Positions 34,287 through 42,831 of a stretch of DNA of 64,000 bases are shown here, piece by piece. Position 1 is the stretch's first letter. Every line of letters starts with the position of its first letter. The notes below the pieces were generated by a model. It did not search any database. It saw only the letters and a list, made by a program, of their open reading frames with translations, and had not been told where the DNA came from. The stretch is from assembly GCA_040506895.1 (NCBI GenBank), contig JBEVVY010000001.1:3271116-3335115 (forward strand). Direction: 5' to 3'. The DNA is from Sedimenticola_A sp040506895. Lineage in GTDB: Bacteria > Pseudomonadota > Gammaproteobacteria > Chromatiales > Chromatiaceae. Made by a program: the position numbers and the translations under genes.

Positions 34287-35266
34287 CTTTCACCCGCCCC
34301 CGCCGCCTGGGCGCCCATTACCATGGACATCACGGCCATGCGCACGGCAATACCGAAACTGACCTGCTGAAGAATCACCGAGCGGTGCCCGTCTGCCACC
34401 TGGGAGTCCATCTCGACGCCGCGGTTGATGGGCCCGGGATGCATGACGATGGCGTCATCCTTGGCCAGCTGCAGGCGCTCCTCGGTGAGGCCGTAGAGCT
34501 GGAAGTACTCGTGTTCGCTGGGCAGCATTGCGCCCTGCATACGCTCGCGTTGCAGCCTGAGCATGATGATGACATCCACGTCCCTGATGCCCTCTTCAAG
34601 GTCGTGGTAGATGTGTACGCCGAGGGTTCGGACATCTGCCGGCAGCAGGGTGCGGGGGGCGATAACGCGTACCTCGGAGGTGCCGAGCAGGTTGAGGGCC
34701 AGGATCTGCGATCGGGCCACGCGGGAGTGCAATACATCACCCACGATGGCGACCCGCAGGCCGACGAACTCGCCCTTGTGGCGTCGGATGGTGAACGTGT
34801 CGAGCATCGCCTGGGTGGGGTGGGCATGACGACCATCGCCCGCGTTGATAACACTGACATGGGGTGCGGCGTGCTGGGCGATGAAGTGGGCGGCGCCACT
34901 GTCGTTGTGGCGCACCACGAACATGTCCACGTGCATCGCCTCGAGATTGCGCAGGGTGTCCAGCAGGGTCTCCCCCTTGGTCGTTGCCGAGGTGCTGATG
35001 TTCAGGTTCAGTACATCGGCGGAGAGCCGCTTGGCAGCCACCTCGAAGGTGGTGCGGGTGCGGGTGCTGTGCTCGAAGAAGAGATTGCAGATGGTTTTGC
35101 CGCGAAGCAGAGGTACCTTTTTCACCGTGCGCTCTGAGACCCCCGTGAACGACTCGGCAGTATCCAGTATCTCGGTAAGCAGATTGGGCTTGAGTCCATC
35201 CAGGGTCAGGAAGTGTTTCAGCCTGCCTGCGCGATCGAGCTGTAGATTGGGTTTGAGTCCTTTCAT
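34283..35266 (-). CDS. pyrB: Aspartate carbamoyltransferase catalytic subunit
   Basis: Condenses carbamoyl phosphate with aspartate in pyrimidine synthesis. The carbamoyl-phosphate motif FFEHSTRTRTTFE lies near residues 63-75, with HPTQAMLDTFTI and HPGPINRGVEM further on. At 327 residues it is longer than the 311-residue E. coli enzyme; the N-terminal extra of about 20 residues is typical of the class that complexes with PyrC'. No pyrI regulatory subunit nearby. Six bases downstream of pyrR. Confidence 0.96.
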   Translation of the reverse strand: MKGLKPNLQLDRAGRLKHFLTLDGLKPNLLTEILDTAESFTGVSERTVKKVPLLRGKTICNLFFEHSTRTRTTFEVAAKRLSADVLNLNISTSATTKGETLLDTLRNLEAMHVDMFVVRHNDSGAAHFIAQHAAPHVSVINAGDGRHAHPTQAMLDTFTIRRHKGEFVGLRVAIVGDVLHSRVARSQILALNLLGTSEVRVIAPRTLLPADVRTLGVHIYHDLEEGIRDVDVIIMLRLQRERMQGAMLPSEHEYFQLYGLTEERLQLAKDDAIVMHPGPINRGVEMDSQVADGHRSVILQQVSFGIAVRMAVMSMVMGAQAAGAGER

Positions 35267-35272
35267 GTCGCG

Positions 35273-35842
35273 TCAATCCTGTTCACTGTCCCGGGCGTCC
35301 TGCTTCGAGTTGCCGATTACCAGGTTGAGTGGCTGCGGCCCGGTGAGGGTGATCTGCTGCTCCGCGCTCAGCGGGGGCCGGACACCGACAACACCGGGCT
35401 GGATCGGCAGTTCCCTGCCGCCGCGCTCCACGAGCGTGGCGAGCATGATGCTGGCGGGACGGCCATAGTCGAACAACTCGTTCATGGCGGCACGGATGGT
35501 GCGGCCGGTCTGTACCACGTCATCCACCAGGATGATGTGCCTGTCCTCCACCGAGAACGGGATCTGGGAGGGCTTTACCTCGGGGTTAATGCCGATGCGG
35601 GTAAAATCGTCCCGGTAGAAAGAAATGTCCAGGGTGCCCAGCGGTTCTTCAATATTGAGCTGCTCGTGCAATCTTTCTGCAAGCCATGCCCCGCCGGTGT
35701 GAATGCCTACCATCACCGGGTCGTTCACCTGTTGGACATCCAGGCGTGTCTTGATCGCCTGCACCATTTCGTTGATCAGGCCCTCGATGGCTTCAGCCTG
35801 CATGTAGATGCTATGGGTTTTCACTTCGGTTCTGTTAACCAT
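35273..35842 (-). CDS. pyrR: Bifunctional pyr regulatory protein / uracil phosphoribosyltransferase PyrR
   Basis: 189-residue protein with the PRPP-binding loop ILVDDVVQTGRTIRAAMNEL and the GIHTGGAWLA segment of PyrR. It interconverts uracil and UMP and, in bacilli, attenuates pyr mRNA; in Pseudomonas it affects the adjacent pyrBC'. The chosen start overlaps ruvX by 22 bases; an alternative ATG lies at 35803. I see no convincing PyrR-type anti-antiterminator upstream of pyrB. Confidence 0.92.
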   Translation of the reverse strand: MVNRTEVKTHSIYMQAEAIEGLINEMVQAIKTRLDVQQVNDPVMVGIHTGGAWLAERLHEQLNIEEPLGTLDISFYRDDFTRIGINPEVKPSQIPFSVEDRHIILVDDVVQTGRTIRAAMNELFDYGRPASIMLATLVERGGRELPIQPGVVGVRPPLSAEQQITLTGPQPLNLVIGNSKQDARDSEQD

Positions 35843-36222
35843 GTTTCCAGGATCAGTTTAGCCGCGATGGCGTCGAGTTCCTCGATTTTTTTCGGCTTCC
35901 TGCCCAGCTGCCGTTTCGCCTCCAGGGAGGTGAGACGCTCGTCGGCCATGTGAACCGGCAGGTGGTAGCGTCCCTCGAGCTGCCGGGCAAAGCGCCTGGC
36001 CCGGGGTGCGATCTCAGCCTCGGTGTCGTCCATGTTGAAGGGCAGGCCGACCACCAGTGCTTCGGGTTTCCACTCTTCGATCAGCCGGCTGATGCCTTCC
36101 CAGTCCGGCTTCTCCTGCACCGACCTGAGGGTGTCCAGGGGGGTGGCGCTCCCGGTGAGGGTCTGGCCCACTGCCACGCCGATCTTTGACGGACCATAAT
36201 CGAATCCAAGCAGTGTACCCAT
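35821..36222 (-). CDS. ruvX: Holliday junction resolvase-like protein RuvX/YqgF
   Basis: 133-residue RNase H-fold nuclease implicated in 16S rRNA 5'-end maturation and, in some species, junction resolution. The first catalytic aspartate is in LLGFDYGPSKIGVAVGQ, VVGLPFNMDD supplies the second conserved block, and the last acidic position is in DAIAAKLILETWL. Follows yqgE by 14 bases, as in many proteobacteria. Confidence 0.95.
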   Translation of the reverse strand: MGTLLGFDYGPSKIGVAVGQTLTGSATPLDTLRSVQEKPDWEGISRLIEEWKPEALVVGLPFNMDDTEAEIAPRARRFARQLEGRYHLPVHMADERLTSLEAKRQLGRKPKKIEELDAIAAKLILETWLTEPK

Positions 36223-36236
36223 CGATCGGTAGGTGT

Positions 36237-36800
36237 TCAGGCGTGGCCGGCGTCGCCGGAGAGCAGGTTGAGATCAACCCCCAGAAGCTTCGCTGCAGCC
36301 TGCCAGCGCAGTTCCGGCGGGGTGTTGAAGATGATCTGTTTTTCGGCCGGTCCGTTGAGCCAGGTGTTGGTCGTGAGCTCCTGTTCCAGCTGCCCCTCGC
36401 CCCAACCGGCGTATCCCAGGGCGATCAGTGTCTCCGCCGGACCGTCGCCCCCGGCGATGGCTTCCAGGATGTCCCGCGAGGTGGTGATGCTGATGCCGTC
36501 GGTGACCTGCATCGTGGAGTCCCAGGCGGTGTCTGCGCTGTGCAGAACGAAACCCCTGTCGGTCTGTACCGGCCCGCCGACGTAGATGGTCTGTTCCGCT
36601 TTCGGGTCTTCGCTTGGCGCAATATCCAGCTGCTCGAGGATGTCGTTCAGGTGCAGATCCGTCGGACGGTTGAGCACGATTCCCATGGCGCCCTGCTCGT
36701 TGTGCTCGCAGATGTAGGTCACGGTATGGAAGAAATTGGAGTCTTCCAGGCCGGGCATGGCGATCAGGAAATGGTTGGTGAGGTTCATACCGCTGTTCAT
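36237..36800 (-). CDS. yqgE: YqgE/AlgH family protein
   Basis: 187 residues from the ATG at 36800, which puts the conserved MNLTNHFLIAMPGLEDSNFFHTVTYICEHNEQGAMG a few residues from the N-terminus; ATGs at 36839 and 36788 are alternatives. Function is unsettled. The family is linked to alginate regulation in Pseudomonas and conserved beside ruvX. No signal peptide or membrane helix. Confidence 0.93.
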   Translation of the reverse strand: MNSGMNLTNHFLIAMPGLEDSNFFHTVTYICEHNEQGAMGIVLNRPTDLHLNDILEQLDIAPSEDPKAEQTIYVGGPVQTDRGFVLHSADTAWDSTMQVTDGISITTSRDILEAIAGGDGPAETLIALGYAGWGEGQLEQELTTNTWLNGPAEKQIIFNTPPELRWQAAAKLLGVDLNLLSGDAGHA

Positions 36801-36868
36801 ATCAATAGTATCGTGCCAGTGTCTGGCGACCGCAACCATTTCCGGCGCTGGGAGTTGAGAAAACCGGG

Positions 36869-37759
36869 TCAGTTCTTGGCCTGGAGCCTGTTGCTGTGCA
36901 GGAACTGCCAGGTGCGGGTGATATCGAGAATATCGGTCTCTTTGCGTATCTCGGCCGGAAAGGCTGAAAACGGGGCGGCGAGCCTGACGATACGCACCGC
37001 GGCGTCATCGAGCAGCTTGTGTCCAGAGGTCTGGAGTACACGGATCTTCTCCACGGAACCGTCCCTTCTGACCGCCACGTGAAGAATCAGGTTGCCGTAG
37101 AGCTTGCGGCGTTTTGCCTCGTCGGGGTAGTTCAGGTTGCCCACCCGTTCAACCTTGCGGCGCCACTCATCCAGGTAGCTTGCGTAGACGTACTCCTGGG
37201 TGCTGGCGGTGAGGCGCTTGCGCCTGGGACGTTTCGAGTAGAGCTTGGTCTTGCGGTCGAGTTCCGCCGTCAGGCGCTGGATCTCCCGATCGGTGCTGGC
37301 CAGAAGTTGGGCCGCTGTCAGTCGTTTTTTCTTCGGTTTCTGAGGCTGCGCCTTGGGCGTGGGATCGACCTTCTTCTCCGAGGGCGCTTTCTTGGTGATG
37401 ACCCGCTTGGGCTCAGTCTGTTTCGGCGGCGCAGGAGGCGCGGGAGGACGGTTCTCCTGTACGGGTGTGGGTAGCGCCCTGGCGGGCGGGGTGATCTCGG
37501 TGGTGGGGCGGACCTTCTCCTCCATTTGCCCCCCGCCCTCCTGGGTCACCTGGGCGAGGAAGTCGTGGGTTTTCGGTTTCTCGGTCTTGATCGGGTTCTG
37601 CACCACCATGATCTCGATGGTGCGTTCGGGCGGCGGCAGCTTCTTGGCCTGTTCAATGGTGAAGGTGATGCCGAGAATAAGGATGGCATGCAGGCTGACG
37701 GCAAAAAAGAGGGTCAGTCCCAGGCGGTCGACGGGATTGATTTTTGCTGCCGTATTCAT
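36869..37759 (-). CDS. Energy transducer TonB
   Basis: 296-residue protein with an N-terminal membrane anchor (LTLFFAVSLHAILILGITFTI, about 13-33), a proline/lysine-rich periplasmic spacer (about 85-145, with PAPPAPPKQTEPKRVITKKAPSEK broken by charged runs) and a C-terminal TonB domain (YANLNYPDEA-type block: VGNLNYPDEAKRRKLYGNLILHVAVRRDGSV). Couples the proton motive force to outer-membrane receptors, with ExbBD encoded elsewhere. Overlaps apbE by 4 bases; resembles the TonB3 locus beside gshB in Pseudomonas, which is linked to twitching. Confidence 0.92.
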   Translation of the reverse strand: MNTAAKINPVDRLGLTLFFAVSLHAILILGITFTIEQAKKLPPPERTIEIMVVQNPIKTEKPKTHDFLAQVTQEGGGQMEEKVRPTTEITPPARALPTPVQENRPPAPPAPPKQTEPKRVITKKAPSEKKVDPTPKAQPQKPKKKRLTAAQLLASTDREIQRLTAELDRKTKLYSKRPRRKRLTASTQEYVYASYLDEWRRKVERVGNLNYPDEAKRRKLYGNLILHVAVRRDGSVEKIRVLQTSGHKLLDDAAVRIVRLAAPFSAFPAEIRKETDILDITRTWQFLHSNRLQAKN

Positions 37760-38844
37760 TGGATTGCCGGTGTCTGCTGGGTCGTGTTGAGTGGCGGACT
37801 GGGCACTATATTACCGTCTGGTTCCAAAAGCTGCAGGCGTTTCTGCATGGCCGGGTTCATGTGCAGGTTCCCGCTGTCATCCACCAGCAGGACATGGCTC
37901 ACTCCCATGCGCAGGGCGATCTCGTGCCAGCGCTCAGGGCCCGCTACGAAGAGGGCGGTGGCAGCGGCATCAGCGGTGGCGGCATTGTCGTGAATCACCG
38001 TCACCGAGCGCGTGCCCCTGGCCGGGTAACCGGTCCTTGTGTCGATGATGTGATGATAACGCTGGCCCTGCCACTCGAAGTTGCGCTCGTAGTCGCCGGA
38101 GGTGAAGACGCTCTCATCCCCCTCGATGTCGAGCGTGGCCAGTACGCCTTCGCCGCTGGGGTGGCGGATGCCGATACGCCAGGGCTGGCCGTTCTTCGAT
38201 CCGATGGCACGCAGGTCGCCGCCGGCATTGATAATGGCGTTGTGGATGCCCAGTTCACGCAGGTGGTCGATCGCCAGGTCGATGCCGTAGCCCTTGCCGA
38301 AGGCACCGAAGTCGAGCTTTACCGCGGGGTTGCTGCTCAGCAGTTCGATGCCGTTGAGTTGCAGGTCGGTCATCCTCGGGGCCTGTTTCAGCAGATCGTC
38401 GATAACCTGCTGGTCGGGCGGGCGGTGACCCTCAGGGTCATTGCTGTGAAAACCCCAGGCGTCCACCAGGTTGCCGATGGCCGGATTGAACAGGTGGTCG
38501 CTCTGGACCGATAGTCGGGTGCCCAGTTCGATCAGCGGTATGACCGAGGGTGGCGCGGTGAATCGCCTCTCACCCTCGCTGATCAGCCTGTTGATGCGGC
38601 CCAGGGGGCCCGGGTCCCAGGCGTGCCATGCGTGGTGCATCTGCTGGAAATCCTGCTCCAGGATATCGGCCGCCTGTTCGGATCGCTCCTCTGAAACGCC
38701 GGCGATGGTGAGATCGACCAGCGTACCGAAGGCGAGGAAACGGGTGCCGGTCACCTGGGGCCGGCTGTCACAGCCCGCCAGGATGAGCAGTGGGAGGCAG
38801 AGCGGCAGCAGTTTGCGCAGCGTGGTGGAGATGCCGGTCTTCAT
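37756..38844 (-). CDS. apbE: FAD:protein FMN transferase ApbE
   Basis: Attaches FMN covalently to threonine residues of target proteins such as NqrB/NqrC or RnfG/RnfD on the periplasmic side. A lipoprotein signal (LLPLCLPLLILAGC, lipobox LAGC at about residue 24) gives a lipid anchor. Family blocks LDFGAFGKGYGIDLAIDHL, INAGGDLRAIG and IIDTRTGYPARGTRSVTV are present. 362 residues is normal. ATGA overlap with both gshB and tonB; its flavoprotein substrate is not in the window. Confidence 0.95.
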   Translation of the reverse strand: MKTGISTTLRKLLPLCLPLLILAGCDSRPQVTGTRFLAFGTLVDLTIAGVSEERSEQAADILEQDFQQMHHAWHAWDPGPLGRINRLISEGERRFTAPPSVIPLIELGTRLSVQSDHLFNPAIGNLVDAWGFHSNDPEGHRPPDQQVIDDLLKQAPRMTDLQLNGIELLSSNPAVKLDFGAFGKGYGIDLAIDHLRELGIHNAIINAGGDLRAIGSKNGQPWRIGIRHPSGEGVLATLDIEGDESVFTSGDYERNFEWQGQRYHHIIDTRTGYPARGTRSVTVIHDNAATADAAATALFVAGPERWHEIALRMGVSHVLLVDDSGNLHMNPAMQKRLQLLEPDGNIVPSPPLNTTQQTPAIQ

Positions 38845-39791
38845 GACCTGAGAAGTTCTTCTATCCTGTCCATCAGGTCTGCACTGATATTGAGATTGTA
38901 CTGGCTGTCCAGTTCGCGGATGCAGGTGGGGCTGGTGACGTTGATCTCCGTCAGGTAATCACCTATCACGTCGAGCCCGGCAAACAGGATGCCACGCTCT
39001 TTCAGGACCGTGCCCACCTGCTGGGCTATCCACCTGTCCTGCTGGGAGAGGGGAACGCCTTTGCCGGTGCCTCCGGCGGCCAGGTTGCCCCGGGTCTCGC
39101 CGGGCTTGGGTATTCTGGCCAGGGCGTACGGGACGGGCTCCCCATCGACCATCAGGATGCGCTTGTCGCCCTCGGTGATCTCGGGGATGAAGCGCTGGGC
39201 CATGGCGTAGCGCTGGCCGTTGTCGGTGAGGGTTTCGAGGATGACATTGGTATTCGGGTCACCCTGGCGGGTTCTGAAGATGGAGGCGCCCCCCATGGTG
39301 CCCAGCGGTTTCAGGATGATGTCTTTCTGCTCTTCCAGAAATGCCAGCAACTGCTGGTGGTTGCGTGTCACCAGGGTGGGGGAGCAGCACTGCGGAAACC
39401 AGGCGGTGAACAGTTTTTCATTGCAGTCCCGAAGCGCCGCAGGGCTGTTCACCACCAGGACGCCGCGCTCCTCGGCCTTCTCCAGGATGTAGGTGCTGTA
39501 GACGTACTCCATGTCGAAGGGAGGGTCCTTGCGCATCAGGATCACATCGAGTTCATCCAGGGGGGCGTCCCGTTGCTCTTCGAGCTGGTACCACTGGGCA
39601 GGGTTCTCTTCGACCTTGAGTCGTGTCATGGTGCCGCGGGCGCGATCATCCCGCAGGTAGATGTCGCCCATTTCCATGTACTGGATATCCCAGTCCCTGG
39701 CCTGTGCCTCCAGCAGCATGGCAAAGGTGCTGTCCTTCTTTATATTGATGCTCCCGATGGGATCCATCAAAACGCCGAGAGTGATATTCAT
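38841..39791 (-). CDS. gshB: Glutathione synthetase
   Basis: ATP-grasp enzyme that joins glycine to gamma-glutamylcysteine. 316 residues from ATG 39791, giving the family start MNITLGVLMDPIGSINIKKD; the frame extends upstream to 39923 without family sequence. ATP-binding IILKPLGTMGGASIFR and the late GLDVIGDYLTEINVTSPT are present. Divergent from the exported small protein and the Pil-Chp genes, the same position relative to pilG as in Pseudomonas. Confidence 0.96.
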   Translation of the reverse strand: MNITLGVLMDPIGSINIKKDSTFAMLLEAQARDWDIQYMEMGDIYLRDDRARGTMTRLKVEENPAQWYQLEEQRDAPLDELDVILMRKDPPFDMEYVYSTYILEKAEERGVLVVNSPAALRDCNEKLFTAWFPQCCSPTLVTRNHQQLLAFLEEQKDIILKPLGTMGGASIFRTRQGDPNTNVILETLTDNGQRYAMAQRFIPEITEGDKRILMVDGEPVPYALARIPKPGETRGNLAAGGTGKGVPLSQQDRWIAQQVGTVLKERGILFAGLDVIGDYLTEINVTSPTCIRELDSQYNLNISADLMDRIEELLRS

Positions 39792-40015
39792 GGCGTAATC
39801 ATACCCGAGAGTGATCGGTTTGTGGGGCGTTTCGCGTCGTGGGAATGCCAGTTGCAGAGGGTCAGTCCAATTGATAAGGTCTACGCGTTGGCTCCCTCGT
39901 CCAAGGAGGGAGTGGGTCATCATAAAAACTACTATGACATAACCACAAAGGGCTGAGAGGGAGCATGAAGCTTACCTCCAGATACATTTATTGGGTGACA
40001 GGAGGGCGTTGTCTT

Positions 40016-40420
40016 ATGAGAGCTTCTTTGCCTCGGAGACCGAATGGCCTGGCTTTTCCGATGTTTCGCATTCTTTTTTGCCTGTTAATCGTCAGTTTTG
40101 TGACGCCGGTCACACTGAGCGCAGCCGAAGACGATGATTACCTCAAGGCGATCGAGATGGAGACCGATAAGGTCGAGCGTAAGCAGTCGGCGGATGATGC
40201 CGGCCCTGAGACGGTGAATGGTGGCGGTGGCGCAGGTTTCAGCCGCGGCCTGTCGATTGAGGATTTCGCACAGGAACTCAAAGAGAAATACACCGGTAGT
40301 TCAGTGTTTTACAAAAAACTGCCTCGTAGGACTCAGGAAGAGATTTATCAGGACTATTTCACAGGGGCATCCTACGAGCAGGTCCAGAAAAAGATAATGA
40401 ACCGTTACCTCGGACGGTGA
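40016..40420 (+). CDS. Small exported protein of unknown function
   Basis: 134 residues from ATG 40016, preceded by AGGAGGG at good spacing; an earlier in-frame ATG at 39965 also has a purine-rich leader. The N-terminus has basic residues and a hydrophobic core (FRILFCLLIVSFVTPVTLSA), then a mature part of about 95 residues that is acidic at first (AEDDDYLKAIEMETDKVE) and ends FAQELKEKYTGSSVFYKKLP and QEEIYQDYFTGASYEQVQKK. Probably periplasmic and helical. Sits between gshB and the rhodanese gene, upstream of pilG. I do not recognise a family with known function. Confidence 0.75.
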   Translation: MRASLPRRPNGLAFPMFRILFCLLIVSFVTPVTLSAAEDDDYLKAIEMETDKVERKQSADDAGPETVNGGGGAGFSRGLSIEDFAQELKEKYTGSSVFYKKLPRRTQEEIYQDYFTGASYEQVQKKIMNRYLGR

Positions 40421-40476
40421 GGGCCATGAGCCTGGCAACCACGGGGTGACGACTGATCCTTAACGGGGAGTAATGA

Positions 40477-41226
40477 ATGAAATATATAAGAACCCTGGTG
40501 TCTGCCCTGTCGGTGATGGCACTGCTTTCGGGCGGGGTGTTTGCTGCCGAGGGTGAAGGCGAAGGCGAGGTCAAGGTGGGCGAGGGTGACGGTTTCATCC
40601 CGCTCTACAAGGGAAAGCCCTATCTGCACGTGATGCACGAGGGACGTTCGGTCAAGGTGCAGCGTGTACAGGACCCCGATTATGAGCTGCGGGGCTATTT
40701 CGCCAAGACCACGCGCAAGTGTCCTCCTTTCTGCCTCAAGCCCATTGCCGTGGATCCCAAGGTCAGAACGGCGGGCGAGATCGAGATCTTCGATTTCATG
40801 GAGAACCAGCTGCGTGAGGGCAACGGCCTGCTGATCGACGCGCGCACCCCGAGCTGGCACAAGAAGGGAACCATTCCCGGCTCCATCAATATACCCTTTA
40901 CGACATTGAGCAAGAAGATCACTGATGCCGAGATGGTGGAGACCCTGAAATTTCTGGGTGCCAAGCCGAGGGAAGAGGTGGGCACGGTTACCCGTACCCT
41001 GGAGAAATGGGGCCTCTCCGAATCTGAACACATGACCGACAAGTGGGATTTCAGTGGCTGCAAGGACCTGATCATCTGGTGCAACGGCCCCGCCTGCGGC
41101 CAGTCTCCCCGTGCAATCCAGGGACTGCTGAGTGTCGGTTATCCGGCCGAGAAGCTGGCATACTACCGTGGTGGTATGCAGATCTGGCAGCTTTTCGGTC
41201 TCACCACCGTGACACCAGTGGAATGA
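40477..41226 (+). CDS. Exported rhodanese-like domain protein
   Basis: 249 residues with a signal peptide (KYIRTLVSALSVMALLSGGVFA), an acidic glycine-rich linker (EGEGEGEVKVGEGD), a middle part with RKCPPFCLKP, and a C-terminal rhodanese domain (about 110-245). The active-site loop is IIWCNGPACGQSPRAIQGLL with C202 and C207, a CxGxxC variant. D-A-R-T-P-S-W-H and YRGGMQIWQLFG are typical rhodanese flanks. Likely handles persulfide sulfur or thiol redox in the periplasm. It lies directly upstream of pilG, an unusual neighbour for twitching genes. Confidence 0.85.
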   Translation: MKYIRTLVSALSVMALLSGGVFAAEGEGEGEVKVGEGDGFIPLYKGKPYLHVMHEGRSVKVQRVQDPDYELRGYFAKTTRKCPPFCLKPIAVDPKVRTAGEIEIFDFMENQLREGNGLLIDARTPSWHKKGTIPGSINIPFTTLSKKITDAEMVETLKFLGAKPREEVGTVTRTLEKWGLSESEHMTDKWDFSGCKDLIIWCNGPACGQSPRAIQGLLSVGYPAEKLAYYRGGMQIWQLFGLTTVTPVE

Positions 41227-41297
41227 TGGTCGGTATCGCCGATCGGGAACATGCTAACAGCATCCAGAAGTACAGGATGAGCAGAGGAATGATGGCT

Positions 41298-41699
41298 ATG
41301 AGCGAGAACCTCGACACCGAACTGTCCGGTCTCAAGGTGATGGTTATTGATGACAGCAAGACCATCCGGCGAACTGCCGAGAGCCTGCTGAAAAAGGCGG
41401 GCTGCGAGGTGTTTACCGCAACAGACGGTTTCGAAGCGCTGTCCGTGATTGCGGACAACCGTCCCGATGTGATCTTCGTCGACATCATGATGCCACGATT
41501 GGACGGCTACCAGACCTGTGCGCTGATAAAGCATAACCAGGACTATAAAGATACGCCCGTGATCATGCTTTCGTCCAAGGACGGGCTGTTCGACCGGGCC
41601 AGGGGGAGGATCGTCGGGTCCGAACAGTATCTGACCAAACCCTTTACCAAGGATGAACTGTTGGGTGCTATCCGCCGCCATGCAGGTAAGGCGGCCTGA
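41298..41699 (+). CDS. pilG: Twitching motility response regulator PilG
   Basis: Single-domain CheY-like receiver, 134 residues from ATG 41298, which has an AGAGGA ribosome-binding site eight bases away; several ATGs lie just upstream in frame. The phospho-acceptor is D62 in VIFVDIMMPRLDGYQTCALIKHNQ, with LKVMVIDDSKTIRRTAESLLKKAGC at the start and MLSSKDGLFDRARGRIVGSEQYLTKPF late. Very close to Pseudomonas PilG, which promotes pilus extension under ChpA control. Confidence 0.95.
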   Translation: MSENLDTELSGLKVMVIDDSKTIRRTAESLLKKAGCEVFTATDGFEALSVIADNRPDVIFVDIMMPRLDGYQTCALIKHNQDYKDTPVIMLSSKDGLFDRARGRIVGSEQYLTKPFTKDELLGAIRRHAGKAA

Positions 41700-41754
41700 T
41701 TATCGCACCGGGTAATTATTCAACCAGGCATTCTCGGAGAAAGGTATAACTATT

Positions 41755-42195
41755 ATGAGAAGCTTTTTCAAAAAAGGCGGTGCAGAAGATCAGCCGGATG
41801 CCGGGGGGCAGGGTGCTGCTGATGGCGACGGCCTCACCGTCTTGATTGTGGATGATTCACCGACTGAAACCCACGTAATCAAGAATATCGTCGAGGGCGG
41901 GGGCTTCAACGCAATCATCGCGCCGGATGGTGAATCCGGTATTGCAGAGGCGCGTCAGTCCAAGCCCGACGTGATCCTTATGGATGTGGTGATGCCGGGG
42001 CTCAATGGTTTCCAGGCGACCCGCCAGCTGACCAAGGATCCCGAGACCGCCGATATTCCGGTGATCATGGTGACCACCAAGGACCAGGAGACGGACAGGG
42101 CATGGGGACTTCGCCAGGGCGCGAAGGAGTACGTGGTCAAGCCCATTACATCCGCCGAGCTGCTGGCCAAGATCAGGACGGTCCTGAGCGACTGA
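41755..42195 (+). CDS. pilH: Twitching motility response regulator PilH
   Basis: 146-residue receiver domain with D77 in DVILMDVVMPGLNGFQATRQLTKD as phospho-acceptor. About 26 extra N-terminal residues (MRSFFKKGGAEDQPDAGGQG onward) precede LTVLIVDDSPTE compared with the 121-residue Pseudomonas PilH. The rest matches PilH closely, including VTTKDQETDRAWGLRQGAKEYVVKP. Acts as phosphate sink or retraction regulator in the Pil-Chp system. Follows pilG by 55 bases. Confidence 0.94.
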   Translation: MRSFFKKGGAEDQPDAGGQGAADGDGLTVLIVDDSPTETHVIKNIVEGGGFNAIIAPDGESGIAEARQSKPDVILMDVVMPGLNGFQATRQLTKDPETADIPVIMVTTKDQETDRAWGLRQGAKEYVVKPITSAELLAKIRTVLSD

Positions 42196-42207
42196 AGATA
42201 AAAGGAT

Positions 42208-42750
42208 ATGGCAACTTCATCAGCGGACATACTGCATCAGCTGCGTGATATCGAACGCAGGAGCATTCATCACTCCGAAGGTCTTCCGAAAGAGGATGAG
42301 GGGCAGCGTTCCTGGGAAGGCATCCTCTGCCATATCGCAGGTGTGCGCCTGGTGGTGCCGCTGAACGAAATTGCGGAAATACTCAACTACCCCGACGCGA
42401 TCACACCGGTACCGGGTACCAAGGGCTGGGTCGTGGGAATCGCCAATATCCGTGGCAACCTGCTGCCGATTATCGATCTGCAGGTGTTTCTGGGTGGAAA
42501 GCACATCGTGATCGGCAGGCGCAGCCGCGTACTGGTGATCAACCATAACGGCCTCTTTGTCGGCCTGCTGGTGGGGGATGTGCAGGGTATGCGCCACTTT
42601 GCCGAAGATCAGGACGTGGAGGTGCCGGCCCTGCCCGGGCCTGTACAGCAGTATGTCAGGAGTGCATACCGTCTGGATGACGATCAGTGGCCGGTGTTCA
42701 GTGCCAAGTTGCTGGCAGAGAGCCCGGGGTTCCAGGTGGCGGCGGCCTGA
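42208..42750 (+). CDS. pilI: CheW-like adaptor protein PilI
   Basis: 180-residue CheW-domain protein that bridges PilJ and ChpA. The CheW core begins at about residue 40 (WEGILCHIAGVRLVVPLNEIAEIL) and includes GWVVGIANIRGNLLPIIDLQVFLGG. Twelve bases downstream of pilH. Confidence 0.93.
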   Translation: MATSSADILHQLRDIERRSIHHSEGLPKEDEGQRSWEGILCHIAGVRLVVPLNEIAEILNYPDAITPVPGTKGWVVGIANIRGNLLPIIDLQVFLGGKHIVIGRRSRVLVINHNGLFVGLLVGDVQGMRHFAEDQDVEVPALPGPVQQYVRSAYRLDDDQWPVFSAKLLAESPGFQVAAA

Positions 42751-42831
42751 CCGGCGTCACACTGAGTTGAATTTGTTAAGACTTTAATGAGAAAAAATCG
42801 CTTAAGCGTGATTTTCTGGAGATAGGCTGAA

